IMG/VR virus record: IMGVR_UViG_3300048837_002016
Coordinates: 1-22,432 of that record
Source: a virus
Strand: one strand, 5' to 3'
Length of the DNA stretch: 22,432 nucleotides
The notes below the pieces were generated by a model. That model was not told where the DNA came from. It made no database searches and worked only from the letters and a program-made list of their open reading frames with translations. Shown in pieces: positions 7,715 to 13,931 of this stretch. How positions within the stretch are numbered: position 1 is the stretch's first letter; each line of letters opens with the position of its first letter. Both the position numbers and the translations under genes were made by a program.

Positions 7715-8222
7715 GGGCTTCCAACAGGGTTTGCATCACATGCGGGTCGGTGCCGATTTCCGCCGCCATCAACCCGGCGACACGGGCGGGCCAGCCGACC
7801 CAGGCGTCGCGTTCCTGGCGGGCCAGCTTGAACACCAAGGCCAGGGCATTGGCGCGGTCGATGACCTCGTCCTTCAGACGCTGCACCTGGATGCGGGCCT
7901 TCTGCGCCTTGGCGACCTCGTGAGCAGTGCGGGCCTGGGTGAAGTTGGCGCCTGTCGATGGCAGGGAATCGCGCTGGGGCGGTGAAAGTGGTGCGGCTGA
8001 CGGTGCCGAAGGCGGCGATATCGGAATCGGTGCGGCCTTCTCCGGCGCAGGTGCAGGAGCCTTGCGGGCAGGATCGGTCTGGGCCTCCCAGGCGGCATCG
8101 GCCTTGACCGGGTCGATGGTGCCGTCCGCCTCCTGGGGAATGCGCCCAGCCTTGGCGGCCCGTAGCACCGAGACGTGACTGACCCCGCGATGCCGCGCAT
8201 AGGCGCGTATCGACAGCCCCAT
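7662..8222 (-). CDS. Terminase small subunit (DNA-recognition), Nu1-like
   Basis: A 186-residue protein directly upstream of and overlapping the large terminase. The N-terminus SIRAYARHRGVSHVSVLRAAKAGRIP (residues 4-29) reads as a winged helix-turn-helix like that of lambda Nu1, which binds the packaging (cos) site. A Pro/Ala-rich linker spans about residues 50-85. The C-terminal half is helical (AHEVAKAQKARIQVQRLKDEV, then ANALALVFKLARQERDAW), suited to oligomerisation and contact with the large subunit. It is the first gene of the head operon, so its promoter should lie in the divergent region 8223-8321. I did not find a clear Shine-Dalgarno sequence; GAGGGG lies about ten bases upstream. 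Confidence 0.82.
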   Translation of the reverse strand: MGLSIRAYARHRGVSHVSVLRAAKAGRIPQEADGTIDPVKADAAWEAQTDPARKAPAPAPEKAAPIPISPPSAPSAAPLSPPQRDSLPSTGANFTQARTAHEVAKAQKARIQVQRLKDEVIDRANALALVFKLARQERDAWVGWPARVAGLMAAEIGTDPHVMQTLLEAHVRAHLAELADIKPDFR

Positions 8223-8321
8223 GATCGGCCCCTCGCAGAAAGCAATGAAATGATCGACTTATCGAGTTGATGTCATCGCCGGACAGAGCGATGGATGGTC
8301 CCACGAACAGCGGAGGACCGA
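8223..8321. promoter_or_regulatory. Divergent control region A (terS / plus-strand cassette 1)
   Basis: This 99-base gap separates divergent genes and should hold promoters for the head operon and for cassette 1. At 8253-8271 is the imperfect palindrome ATCGACTTATCGAGTTGAT, with half sites ATCnACT and AGTnGAT, a plausible operator. GGACAGAGCG follows at 8281-8290 and a strong ribosome site GGAGG at 8312-8316. The elements ATCGACTT, GGACAGAGCG and a TCC.CA...GAGG.CCGA stretch recur in the same order in region B (9882-9973). I could not place a convincing -35/-10 pair. Confidence 0.55.
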
Positions 8322-8543
8322 ATGATGAAGCGCACCGACAACACCCAGGCCATCGACGCCTTCCTGGCCAAAAAAGCCGAGTTCGACGCGATGCTGGTCC
8401 GGCTGCAGAGCTTGAGCGCAGATCACTTCAACTGGACGCCAGAAGAGATCAATTGGGGCCACGCCGGAACCATGGCCCACTATGCCGAGATGCTGAAGCG
8501 CATCACCGACAGCGCCTTCCAAGAGGGCGAATTCGCCGCCTGA
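8322..8543 (+). CDS. Small hypothetical protein, first gene of plus-strand cassette 1
   Basis: Not recognised as a named family. The 73-residue protein (start MMKRTDNTQAIDAF) is acidic and probably helical, with conserved-looking aromatic positions in DHFNWTPEEINWGHAGTMAHYAEML. Two adjacent ATGs at 8322 and 8325 follow GGAGG at 8312-8316 with spacers of five and eight bases, so either could be used; upstream in-frame ATGs at 8295 and before lack such a site. It faces away from the head operon and shares its leader type with the DUF6900 gene at 9974. Its position in a strand-switched island between packaging genes and methyltransferases suggests an accessory or regulatory role, which is inference only. 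Confidence 0.7.
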   Translation: MMKRTDNTQAIDAFLAKKAEFDAMLVRLQSLSADHFNWTPEEINWGHAGTMAHYAEMLKRITDSAFQEGEFAA

Positions 8544-8666
8544 TCGACGGCCCTTCCCTTCGCCCCCCGTCTTCATGGGGACAGGCTCCGACCAGCTTCA
8601 GGCTGGCGGGGCTTCGGGTGGTACAGGCGCGGGATTGGCCCGCGTCGCATCCCGGAGGGAACCACC
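8544..8666 (+). other. Spacer with hairpin and GTGGTACAGG motif before the DUF3489 gene
   Basis: The 123-base gap holds a short perfect hairpin, CCAGC (8592-8596) and GCTGG (8602-8606) with a five-base loop, with no T-run after it. It also holds the 12-mer GGGTGGTACAGG at 8616-8627, which recurs exactly at 13796-13807 in the repeat array upstream of the cytosine methyltransferase. A strong ribosome site GGAGGG (8654-8659) serves the next gene. Confidence 0.5.
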
Positions 8667-9230
8667 ATGTCATTGTCCGATACCCAAGCCATCATCCTGT
8701 CCACCGCCTGCGCCCGCGAAGGCGGATTCTTGCTGCCCCTCACCGCCGCCTTGAAGGGGGGCGCGGTAAAGATGGTACTGACCAGCCTGATCAAGAAGGA
8801 ACTGGCCGAGGAGATTCCCGCCGAACCCGGTATGCCGGTCTGGCGCGAGGACGAGGACGGAACGCCGCTCACCTTGCGAGCCACGCCCGCCGCCTACACC
8901 GCGTTGGGCATGGTCGCCGATACGGGTGCGGACTCAGGCATGGACGAGGAACCGGCAACGGACATGGCTGACCAGCCGGAACCCCCGCCCACGGGGGGCG
9001 ACGGCGCGAACACGCCGCGGAAGACCCGCCAGGGGACGAAGCAGGAAGCCCTGATCACCATGCTGAAGCGGCCCGAAGGCGCCAGCATTGACGAGATTGC
9101 TGCAGAATTTGGCTGGGCGAATCATACGATTCGCGGGGCCATTGCCGGGGCCTTGAAGAAGAAGCTGGGCCTGACGATCACCAGCGAGAAGCTCTCTGGT
9201 CGGGGCCGCACCTACAGAATCGCCGAATAG
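8667..9230 (+). CDS. DUF3489-domain protein
   Basis: A 187-residue protein whose C-terminal about 70 residues match DUF3489: RKTRQGTKQEALITMLKRPEGASIDEIAAEFGW, then HTIRGAIAGALKKKLGLTI and a closing GRGRTYRI. This looks like a winged helix-turn-helix, so DNA binding is likely. The N-terminal about 80 residues form a separate unit (SDTQAIILSTACAREGGFLLPL) resembling small helical domains found alone in related genomes, and an acidic Gly/Pro linker joins the two. DUF3489 genes are common on mobile elements of alphaproteobacteria; no molecular role is known to me. The ATG follows GGAGGG with a seven-base spacer, and the stop codon overlaps the ribosome site of the next gene. Confidence 0.82.
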   Translation: MSLSDTQAIILSTACAREGGFLLPLTAALKGGAVKMVLTSLIKKELAEEIPAEPGMPVWREDEDGTPLTLRATPAAYTALGMVADTGADSGMDEEPATDMADQPEPPPTGGDGANTPRKTRQGTKQEALITMLKRPEGASIDEIAAEFGWANHTIRGAIAGALKKKLGLTITSEKLSGRGRTYRIAE

Positions 9231-9239
9231 GAGCCGCCC

Positions 9240-9437
9240 ATGCCCCGCTACAGCGTCATCATCACCCGCGACGTCACCGAAAGCACCGTCGTCCAGGTCG
9301 AGGCCGAAACACCGGATCAGGCCGAGACGGCGGCCTTCGCGAAGCTGCACGGCAGCGCCGACATCGAGTGGGAACTCGATGAAGGCTCCTGGAACAAGGG
9401 CGATTCCTATGTCACCGGCGTGGACGAACTGCCCTGA
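9240..9437 (+). CDS. Small hypothetical protein, last gene of cassette 1
   Basis: A 65-residue acidic protein, not assigned to a named family. It reads as beta-alpha-beta: PRYSVIITRDVTESTVVQVEAET, then the helix PDQAETAAFAKLHG, and a C-terminus with WELDEGSWNKGDSYVTGVDEL. Small proteins of this form occur in phages and plasmids of alphaproteobacteria. AGGAG at 9229-9233 overlaps the upstream TAG stop and sits six bases before the ATG, so it is translationally linked to the DUF3489 gene. The last 31 bases overlap the end of a convergent gene (9407-9604), so read-through from one side would be antisense to the other. Confidence 0.7.
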   Translation: MPRYSVIITRDVTESTVVQVEAETPDQAETAAFAKLHGSADIEWELDEGSWNKGDSYVTGVDELP

Positions 9438-9604
9438 TGGCGCTCGACCTCGGTCAACACCAGGAGAGCAAGGTCGAGAGCCGGGTAATCCCCGGCTCTC
9501 GACGCGCGGTCTACCTTTTCCTTCGCCAATGTTGTGGCGCGACCGCCGTGCCGCTGGAGCAGCTCGGCCGCAGTGCGCGAGATGATGGCGGGATCAATCG
9601 GCAT
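9407..9604 (-). CDS. Small DUF6961-like helical protein
   Basis: A 65-residue protein with the pattern IISRTAAELLQRHGGRATTLAKEK, then AGDYPALDLALLVLTEVERHQG. It resembles the small DUF6961-type proteins, which have an RHG motif followed by a GD..g...W/L segment, but I am only moderately sure of the family. Two helices joined by a short loop are predicted. No strong ribosome site is seen; AAAGG lies about 12 bases upstream. It follows the DUF7220-like membrane gene on the same strand after 67 bases, so both may be read from control region B. Its last codons overlap the convergent 9240-9437 gene tail to tail. Confidence 0.55.
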   Translation of the reverse strand: MPIDPAIISRTAAELLQRHGGRATTLAKEKVDRASRAGDYPALDLALLVLTEVERHQGSSSTPVT

Positions 9605-9671
9605 TGATTAACAGAACCTTTCCGAAGCGCGGATCTGCACAGTAGGGTCGTCAGCGCCCGAATCCAAGCTC

Positions 9672-9881
9672 CTACCGGATCCGCTCGAACACCCGCCGTA
9701 GGACGAAGCCCCGCAACAGGGACACAGCGGCGAAGACCGCACCAATGGCCAGATCGTCGGAAATGGTGATGCGGATGCCGAACAGCGGGAACACCACCAC
9801 CTGCGTCGCCACCGCCAGGGCATAGCCGATGACCACATTGGCGACAGCCTCTATCAGCGACATGCGAGGGCTTTGGTGCAT
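9672..9881 (-). CDS. DUF7220-like small membrane protein
   Basis: A 69-residue protein with two hydrophobic segments: about residues 9-32 (LIEAVANVVIGYALAVATQVVVF) and about 42-58 (DLAIGAVFAAVSLLRGF). It ends with a basic tail, VLRRVFERIR. This agrees with DUF7220, a family of two-helix inner-membrane proteins common in phages and mobile elements. The function is unknown to me; the topology could suit a holin-like or superinfection role, but nothing in the sequence proves this. Starts at 9881 (MHQSPRM) or the second Met at 9863 are both possible, since neither has a clear ribosome site. Homologues usually begin close to MSLIEAVANV, which favours 9863. Confidence 0.68.
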   Translation of the reverse strand: MHQSPRMSLIEAVANVVIGYALAVATQVVVFPLFGIRITISDDLAIGAVFAAVSLLRGFVLRRVFERIR

Positions 9882-9973
9882 TTATCTAATCCATTGAAAC
9901 TGATTGATTAATCGACTTGATAAGCCTGCGGGACAGAGCGTTACTGGCTCCACCACAACGAAGGAGCCGAACG
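9882..9973. promoter_or_regulatory. Divergent control region B (DUF7220 / DUF6900 genes)
   Basis: A distinctly AT-rich 92-base gap in a GC-rich window, between divergent genes. It contains the perfect 8-base palindrome GATTAATC (9906-9913), the quasi-palindrome ATCGACTTGAT (9911-9921), GGACAGAGCG (9931-9940) and a strong ribosome site AAGGAG (9961-9966). The order ATCGACTT, GGACAGAGCG, ribosome site repeats that of region A. A possible TTGAAA -35 box lies at 9894-9899, but no good -10 box accompanies it. Confidence 0.55.
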
Positions 9974-10138
9974 ATGCAAACCCGCGACGAAGCCCTGGCG
10001 AACATCGCCGCCACCATCCTGGACCTGGAAACCCTGGAGACCCGCAACAGCGACCGCCTCGACTTCCACGAACTGGCGGTGTGGCAGATCAAGGCCGCCC
10101 TGGAAGCCGCCTATGCCGCCGGGCGGGAGGCCAAGTAA
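9974..10138 (+). CDS. DUF6900-domain protein
   Basis: A 54-residue protein matching DUF6900, whose signature is an N-terminal helix followed by L.TRNSDRLDFHE.AVW..K.ALEAAY.AG; here LETLETRNSDRLDFHELAVW and ALEAAYAAGREA are clear. The family is short, helical and found on plasmids and phages of proteobacteria; its function is unknown to me. The start at 9974 is fixed by AAGGAG with a seven-base spacer; upstream in-frame starts (9917) would read through the control region. It is the first gene of cassette 2, and the next ATG follows its stop after one base. Its leader resembles that of the gene at 8322. Confidence 0.83.
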   Translation: MQTRDEALANIAATILDLETLETRNSDRLDFHELAVWQIKAALEAAYAAGREAK

Positions 10139-10139
10139 C

Positions 10140-10349
10140 ATGGCCCTGACCGTCCGCCCCACCGCAGCGCTGAAGGCCCATCCGCAGTGGTCGCAAAGCG
10201 ACTTCGAGTACTTCCGGGGCAAGGGCTATTCCAACCAGCAGATCCTGGAGTTCTGGGAGCGCGACCTGCGCTTGGGGTGCAAGCCGGTGAACTGGAAGCC
10301 CACCGACGCCAAGTACCAGCATTCCCTGCGCCGGATCACCCGGCGCTGA
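10140..10349 (+). CDS. Small hypothetical protein, second gene of cassette 2
   Basis: A 69-residue basic protein, MALTVRPTAALKAH at its start, not assigned to a family. It contains two aromatic-rich stretches, HPQWSQSDFEYFRGKGYS and ILEFWERDLRLG, then CKPVNWKPTDAKYQHSLRRITRR. The second resembles short helix-loop modules that contact DNA, but no defined motif is present. GGAGG lies nine bases before the ATG, inside the end of the DUF6900 gene, and one base separates the two reading frames, so co-translation is expected. The last 14 bases overlap the end of the convergent nuclease gene (10336-10902). Confidence 0.7.
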   Translation: MALTVRPTAALKAHPQWSQSDFEYFRGKGYSNQQILEFWERDLRLGCKPVNWKPTDAKYQHSLRRITRR

Positions 10350-10902
10350 TCACCTTCCCGGCGGCGATCTCCGCATCCAGTTTGGTCACTGCGTTCGCGA
10401 ACGTAGCCCCATCAAATTCATGAATCGTCTTCATGCTGGAACCGTAGCGCGCTCCAGGGATGCGCAGGACGGCATAACTGGTGGGCAGGTCAGCCACGGC
10501 AAAATATGCGACGGCCCGTCGGTCGAGAGCCACCAGAGCGAAAACATCGAACTCATTGTCTTGGTATTTTCGCCGCCCCTTCTTTCCTGCGCGACGAATG
10601 TGAAAGAAATAAGCGGGCGTGCTACGGGAACTCGGCTGAGGATTCTTCGGGCAGAGCGTCGATTTCACCTGAACCCGAATCAGCTTCTCACCGGTATCGA
10701 CGATCACGTCGTAGGGAAGACCTTGATCTGTAGCATAAGCCGTCCAGCCATTGAGCAGAAGATCGGCACAGACCAGATGTTCCGCGGCTCGCCCAATTTC
10801 CAGTTCCCGACTGACATTGAGGCCGGAGCGCCGTTCGGCCTGCTGCTTTCGTCGCCGCGGAAGATGAAGTCCTGCCGCATCGAAAAGGGAGGCATCATCC
10901 AT
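10336..10902 (-). CDS. PD-(D/E)XK endonuclease, possible restriction partner
   Basis: A 188-residue protein with a PD-(D/E)XK core like that of the small phage and group I intron-type endonucleases. Glu41 lies in the helix GRAAEHLVCADLLLNG, Asp65 in LPYDVIVD, and the QVK triplet at 78-80 in LIRVQVKST, giving the E...D...QxK layout. A basic segment (RRAGKKGRRKYQ, 103-114) may contact DNA. The N-terminal 30 residues are basic and probably disordered. GGAGG with a six-base spacer precedes the ATG, and the methyltransferase upstream stops only two bases before it, so both are expected from one message. That pairing suggests a restriction role, but a resolvase or repair role cannot be excluded. 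Confidence 0.75.
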   Translation of the reverse strand: MDDASLFDAAGLHLPRRRKQQAERRSGLNVSRELEIGRAAEHLVCADLLLNGWTAYATDQGLPYDVIVDTGEKLIRVQVKSTLCPKNPQPSSRSTPAYFFHIRRAGKKGRRKYQDNEFDVFALVALDRRAVAYFAVADLPTSYAVLRIPGARYGSSMKTIHEFDGATFANAVTKLDAEIAAGKVISAG

Positions 10903-10904
10903 GT

Positions 10905-12164
10905 TCAGCCTCCGCCGTTACGTTCTGCAGCCAATTCGGAAAAGGGCCGTCCATCGCCATCCAGCACGGCAGCCTTGCCCGTTTCCTCCTGCCAGCGCAG
11001 CACGATGACATCGACGTATTTGGGATCGAGTTCCAGCAATCTGGCCTGCCGACCCGTGCGTTCACAGGCGATCATGGTGGTTCCGGAACCACCGAAGGGG
11101 TCGAGGACGATCTCACCCTCCCGCGAGGAATTGCCGATGGCCCGCGCCACCAGTTCCACCGGCTTCATGGTCGGATGGAGATCGTTCCGGGCCGGTTTGT
11201 TGATCGGCCAGACGTCTCCCTGGTCTCGGGCGCCGCACCAGTAATGACCGCCGCCTTCTTTCCAGCCGTACAGAATCGGCTCGTACTGGCGTTGGTAATC
11301 CGAGCGCCCCAAGGTGAAGGTGTTCTTGGCCCAGATGATGAACGTTGACCAGTGCCCGCCTGCTTCGAGGAATGCACTCTGGAGGGTGTGCAGTTCCGAC
11401 GAGGACATGCACATATAAACCGCGCCCTTGGTGACGGTTAGAATGTTGACGCAGACATCATACAGGAACTGCTTGAATCCGCCGCCCAGGGCGTCATTGA
11501 GGATGCGGCGGCCTTTGCCGCCCTTACCGGGGGCACCGTAATCGACATTGTAGGGGCTGTCGGTAAAACACATATCGGCGGGTGTGCCGTCCAGCACCTT
11601 TTCCACATCGGTCAGTATGGTGCTGTCGCCGCACAGTAGGCGGTGGCGGCCTAAAATCCACAGATCACCGGGCCGGGTCACTGGATCGGCGGGCGGTTCC
11701 GGGATCTCGTCTTCGTCCCCGTCGCCCTGGCCTTCGCCTTCATCGTCGAGGGGCGCCATCAGGGCGTCCAGTTCCTCGGCGGAAAAACCGATCAGATCGA
11801 GATCGTAGCCCTCGGCGTTCAGCGCATGCAGTTCCGCCGCCAGGGTTTCATCGTCCCAACCGGCGTTCAGGGCCAGCTTGTTGTCGGCCAGGATGTAGGC
11901 GCGGCGCTGGGCCTCGGTCAGATGGTCCAGGATCACCACCGGCACCGTGGTCAGGCCCAGGGACTTGGCGGCGGCCAGTCGGCCATGCCCGGCGATGACG
12001 TTGCCTTGGCTGTCGGACAGAACCGGATTGGTCCAGCCGAACTCGACCATGCTGGCGGCGATCTGGGCCACTTGGCTGTCCGAATGGGTCCGCGCATTGC
12101 GGCCATAGGGGATCAGCCGGTCGATGGGCCAAGCCTCGACCGTGTCGGGAAGCGGATGGGTCAT
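10905..12164 (-). CDS. ParB-domain N4/N6 DNA methyltransferase
   Basis: A 419-residue fusion of a ParB/sulfiredoxin-like N-terminal domain and an amino-methyltransferase. The ParB part shows RLIPYGRNARTHS (17-28), IAASMVEFGWTNPV and VIAGHGRLAAAKSLGL (56-71). An acidic linker covers 139-160. The catalytic motif IV is TDSPYNVDY (201-209), where DPPY or NPPY is normal, and the SAM-binding motif is LDPFGGSGTT (354-363), giving the motif IV-first order of the beta class. The target recognition region lies between them. The ATG overlaps the upstream cytosine methyltransferase stop (TAATG); an open extension to 12203 is ignored. Such fusions are common in phages, where they guard DNA against host restriction. 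Confidence 0.88.
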   Translation of the reverse strand: MTHPLPDTVEAWPIDRLIPYGRNARTHSDSQVAQIAASMVEFGWTNPVLSDSQGNVIAGHGRLAAAKSLGLTTVPVVILDHLTEAQRRAYILADNKLALNAGWDDETLAAELHALNAEGYDLDLIGFSAEELDALMAPLDDEGEGQGDGDEDEIPEPPADPVTRPGDLWILGRHRLLCGDSTILTDVEKVLDGTPADMCFTDSPYNVDYGAPGKGGKGRRILNDALGGGFKQFLYDVCVNILTVTKGAVYMCMSSSELHTLQSAFLEAGGHWSTFIIWAKNTFTLGRSDYQRQYEPILYGWKEGGGHYWCGARDQGDVWPINKPARNDLHPTMKPVELVARAIGNSSREGEIVLDPFGGSGTTMIACERTGRQARLLELDPKYVDVIVLRWQEETGKAAVLDGDGRPFSELAAERNGGG

Positions 12165-13777
12165 TATCGTTTTCCAACGTCCTGGATGCGTCGGCCCAGC
12201 CACGCCATCACCGGCACGGCCATGGAATTGCCCAGCGCCCGGTAGCGCGGGCCATCGGGACAGTTCTCGACTGTCTTCCGTCGCCAGGGGATCAGGGTGA
12301 AATCATCAGGGAAACCCTGGAGCCGCTCGCATTCGCGGGGTGTCAGGCGGCGCACCGCCATGTCGCGTTGGACCGCCAATTGCCCTCCGGCATTGTCGCG
12401 GCCCAAGGCGTTCATCGCCCGTAATGTCGGTGCTACGGTTCCGGCAGCAACCGGGGTCGCAGCCTTGCCGTCGAACGCCACATAGGTCTGCTGTTTGGTG
12501 CCCGGCTCCGCCGCCAGGGCGCCGGCAACATCCAAAGTACGGACTTCGTTCCGCTGGTTCTGGGCAAACGCCACGGCGTGCTGTTTGCCCGCCTGCAAGG
12601 TGAACATGGGATCGCCGTCACCACCGATGCCGCTCCCGGCACGGGGATCCGTGGTGCTGATTCCCGTGCGGGCACCTGCTTCCAGAATGGGAAACGCCAC
12701 CGGCACCAGCGGCGTGCCGCGTCCGGTGCCGTCTTCCGAGGCGTCGAAGCCCTCGCCGCGCAGGGAATGGGTGACCAGGGTGTCGATGTCGGGCCGGTGG
12801 GCGAGGTTCGCCTTGGCCCGCAGGGTGTGAGCGATCAGCGTATCGGTGCAGTCGCTGTCCACGCCGCGCGACAAATCGCGTGCCCGCAAGGTGGTGGCGA
12901 CGAAGGTCTCGCTCTCGAAATCCATCCGCCCGCTGGCCGAGGCACAGGCGTTGAGCGCCGTGGCGATTTCGATGGGGCCGGAAGTGTTGTTGCCGCCGAA
13001 CGCCTCGGCGATCAGTCCACCGCTGGTGGCGAAAGACGTTTCGCCGCTGCGGCCAGCGCGAGCATCAAGCGTGGGGGCAACAGCTTGTTCCGCTTCTCGG
13101 CGCGGCGGATGATCCCGGCGCACGCCTTCGCGCTCAAGAAGTACTTGGACGGGATCGGCCCGGTCTCCAGCACCTGCGATAACGAACACACGGCGGCGGC
13201 GTTGGGCCAGGCCGAAATATTGGGCGTCGAGCACCCGCCACGCGACTGTGCGCGAGGGTCCAAACACAACACCAGCGTCCGACCATTTGCACCCTGGCGG
13301 GACGAGCGGACCATCTTCTCCGGCCAATCCGCCCAGAAGGCATCCGAAGGCGTTGTCGCGGGTCGATAGGACTCCGGGGACGTTCTCCCAAACAACCCAA
13401 GCTGGATCGATGGCATCGGCGAGTTCCACGAATTTGAGGGCAAGATTGCCGCGGGAATCGTCCAGCGACTTGCGCAGACCCGCCACCGAGAACGCTTGGC
13501 AGGGCGTGCCACCCACCAGCACGTCGATCTTCCCCCGCCATGCCGAACCGTCGATGGCGGTCATGTCGCCCAGGTTGGGCACGGCGGGGTAATGGTGTGC
13601 CATCACGGCGGAAGGAAACGGCTCGATCTCGGCGAAGAGCGCCGCTTGCCAACCCAACGGTTCCCAAGCTGCCGTCGCGGCTTCGATCCCGCTGCACACG
13701 GAACCGTAAACCAGCCCCTGGGCGTGCGGGATCAAGCCGAGCGCCGGGGATACCGGCTCGGTGGGAGCGAGGTGCAT
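12164..13777 (-). CDS. DNA (cytosine-5) methyltransferase
   Basis: A 537-residue C5 methyltransferase with all main motifs: SAM-binding VYGSVCSGIEAATAAW (23-38), catalytic GGTPCQAFS with Cys93, ENVPG (131-135), AQRRRRVFVIA (191-201), LTPRECERLQGFPDDF (478-493) and ALGNSMAVP (514-522). The target recognition region between motifs VIII and IX is long (about 275 residues) and contains a degenerate repeat with a TL.A core. Phage enzymes of this type methylate cytosine in phage DNA and protect it from restriction. The frame is open upstream to 13984, but that part crosses the GTGGTA repeats and is low complexity, so the ATG at 13777 is preferred although no good ribosome site precedes it. Confidence 0.92.
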   Translation of the reverse strand: MHLAPTEPVSPALGLIPHAQGLVYGSVCSGIEAATAAWEPLGWQAALFAEIEPFPSAVMAHHYPAVPNLGDMTAIDGSAWRGKIDVLVGGTPCQAFSVAGLRKSLDDSRGNLALKFVELADAIDPAWVVWENVPGVLSTRDNAFGCLLGGLAGEDGPLVPPGCKWSDAGVVFGPSRTVAWRVLDAQYFGLAQRRRRVFVIAGAGDRADPVQVLLEREGVRRDHPPRREAEQAVAPTLDARAGRSGETSFATSGGLIAEAFGGNNTSGPIEIATALNACASASGRMDFESETFVATTLRARDLSRGVDSDCTDTLIAHTLRAKANLAHRPDIDTLVTHSLRGEGFDASEDGTGRGTPLVPVAFPILEAGARTGISTTDPRAGSGIGGDGDPMFTLQAGKQHAVAFAQNQRNEVRTLDVAGALAAEPGTKQQTYVAFDGKAATPVAAGTVAPTLRAMNALGRDNAGGQLAVQRDMAVRRLTPRECERLQGFPDDFTLIPWRRKTVENCPDGPRYRALGNSMAVPVMAWLGRRIQDVGKR

Positions 13778-13787
13778 GATGGTCGCC

Positions 13788-13931
13788 GTGGTACGGGGTG
13801 GTACAGGTGGTACAGGGGTGGTAGCCGAAAGGTCGGCACCTGGGTTGGCTACCACCCGGCCGGAAAGCTCGAAAGGCGCGCTTTCCATCGACAAACGCGC
13901 CTTCCGGGGTGGTAACTGGTACGGGGTGGTA
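13788..13931. repeat. GTGGTA short-repeat array upstream of the cytosine methyltransferase
   Basis: GTGGTA occurs six times on the plus strand (starting at 13788, 13798, 13807, 13818, 13909 and 13926) and once inverted (TACCAC, 13850). The first four are spaced 9-11 bases, about one helical turn. The longer word GGGTGGTAGCC is exact at 13816-13826 and 13924-13934, and inverted at 13847-13857. The array ends 10 bases before the methyltransferase ATG, where a cooperative regulator could sit. Confidence 0.75.

Noticed and set aside
11853-11860. Another GTCCCAAC copy
   Set aside because: It lies inside the ParB-fusion methyltransferase coding sequence (GWDD codons) and stands alone, so it is treated as coincidence.
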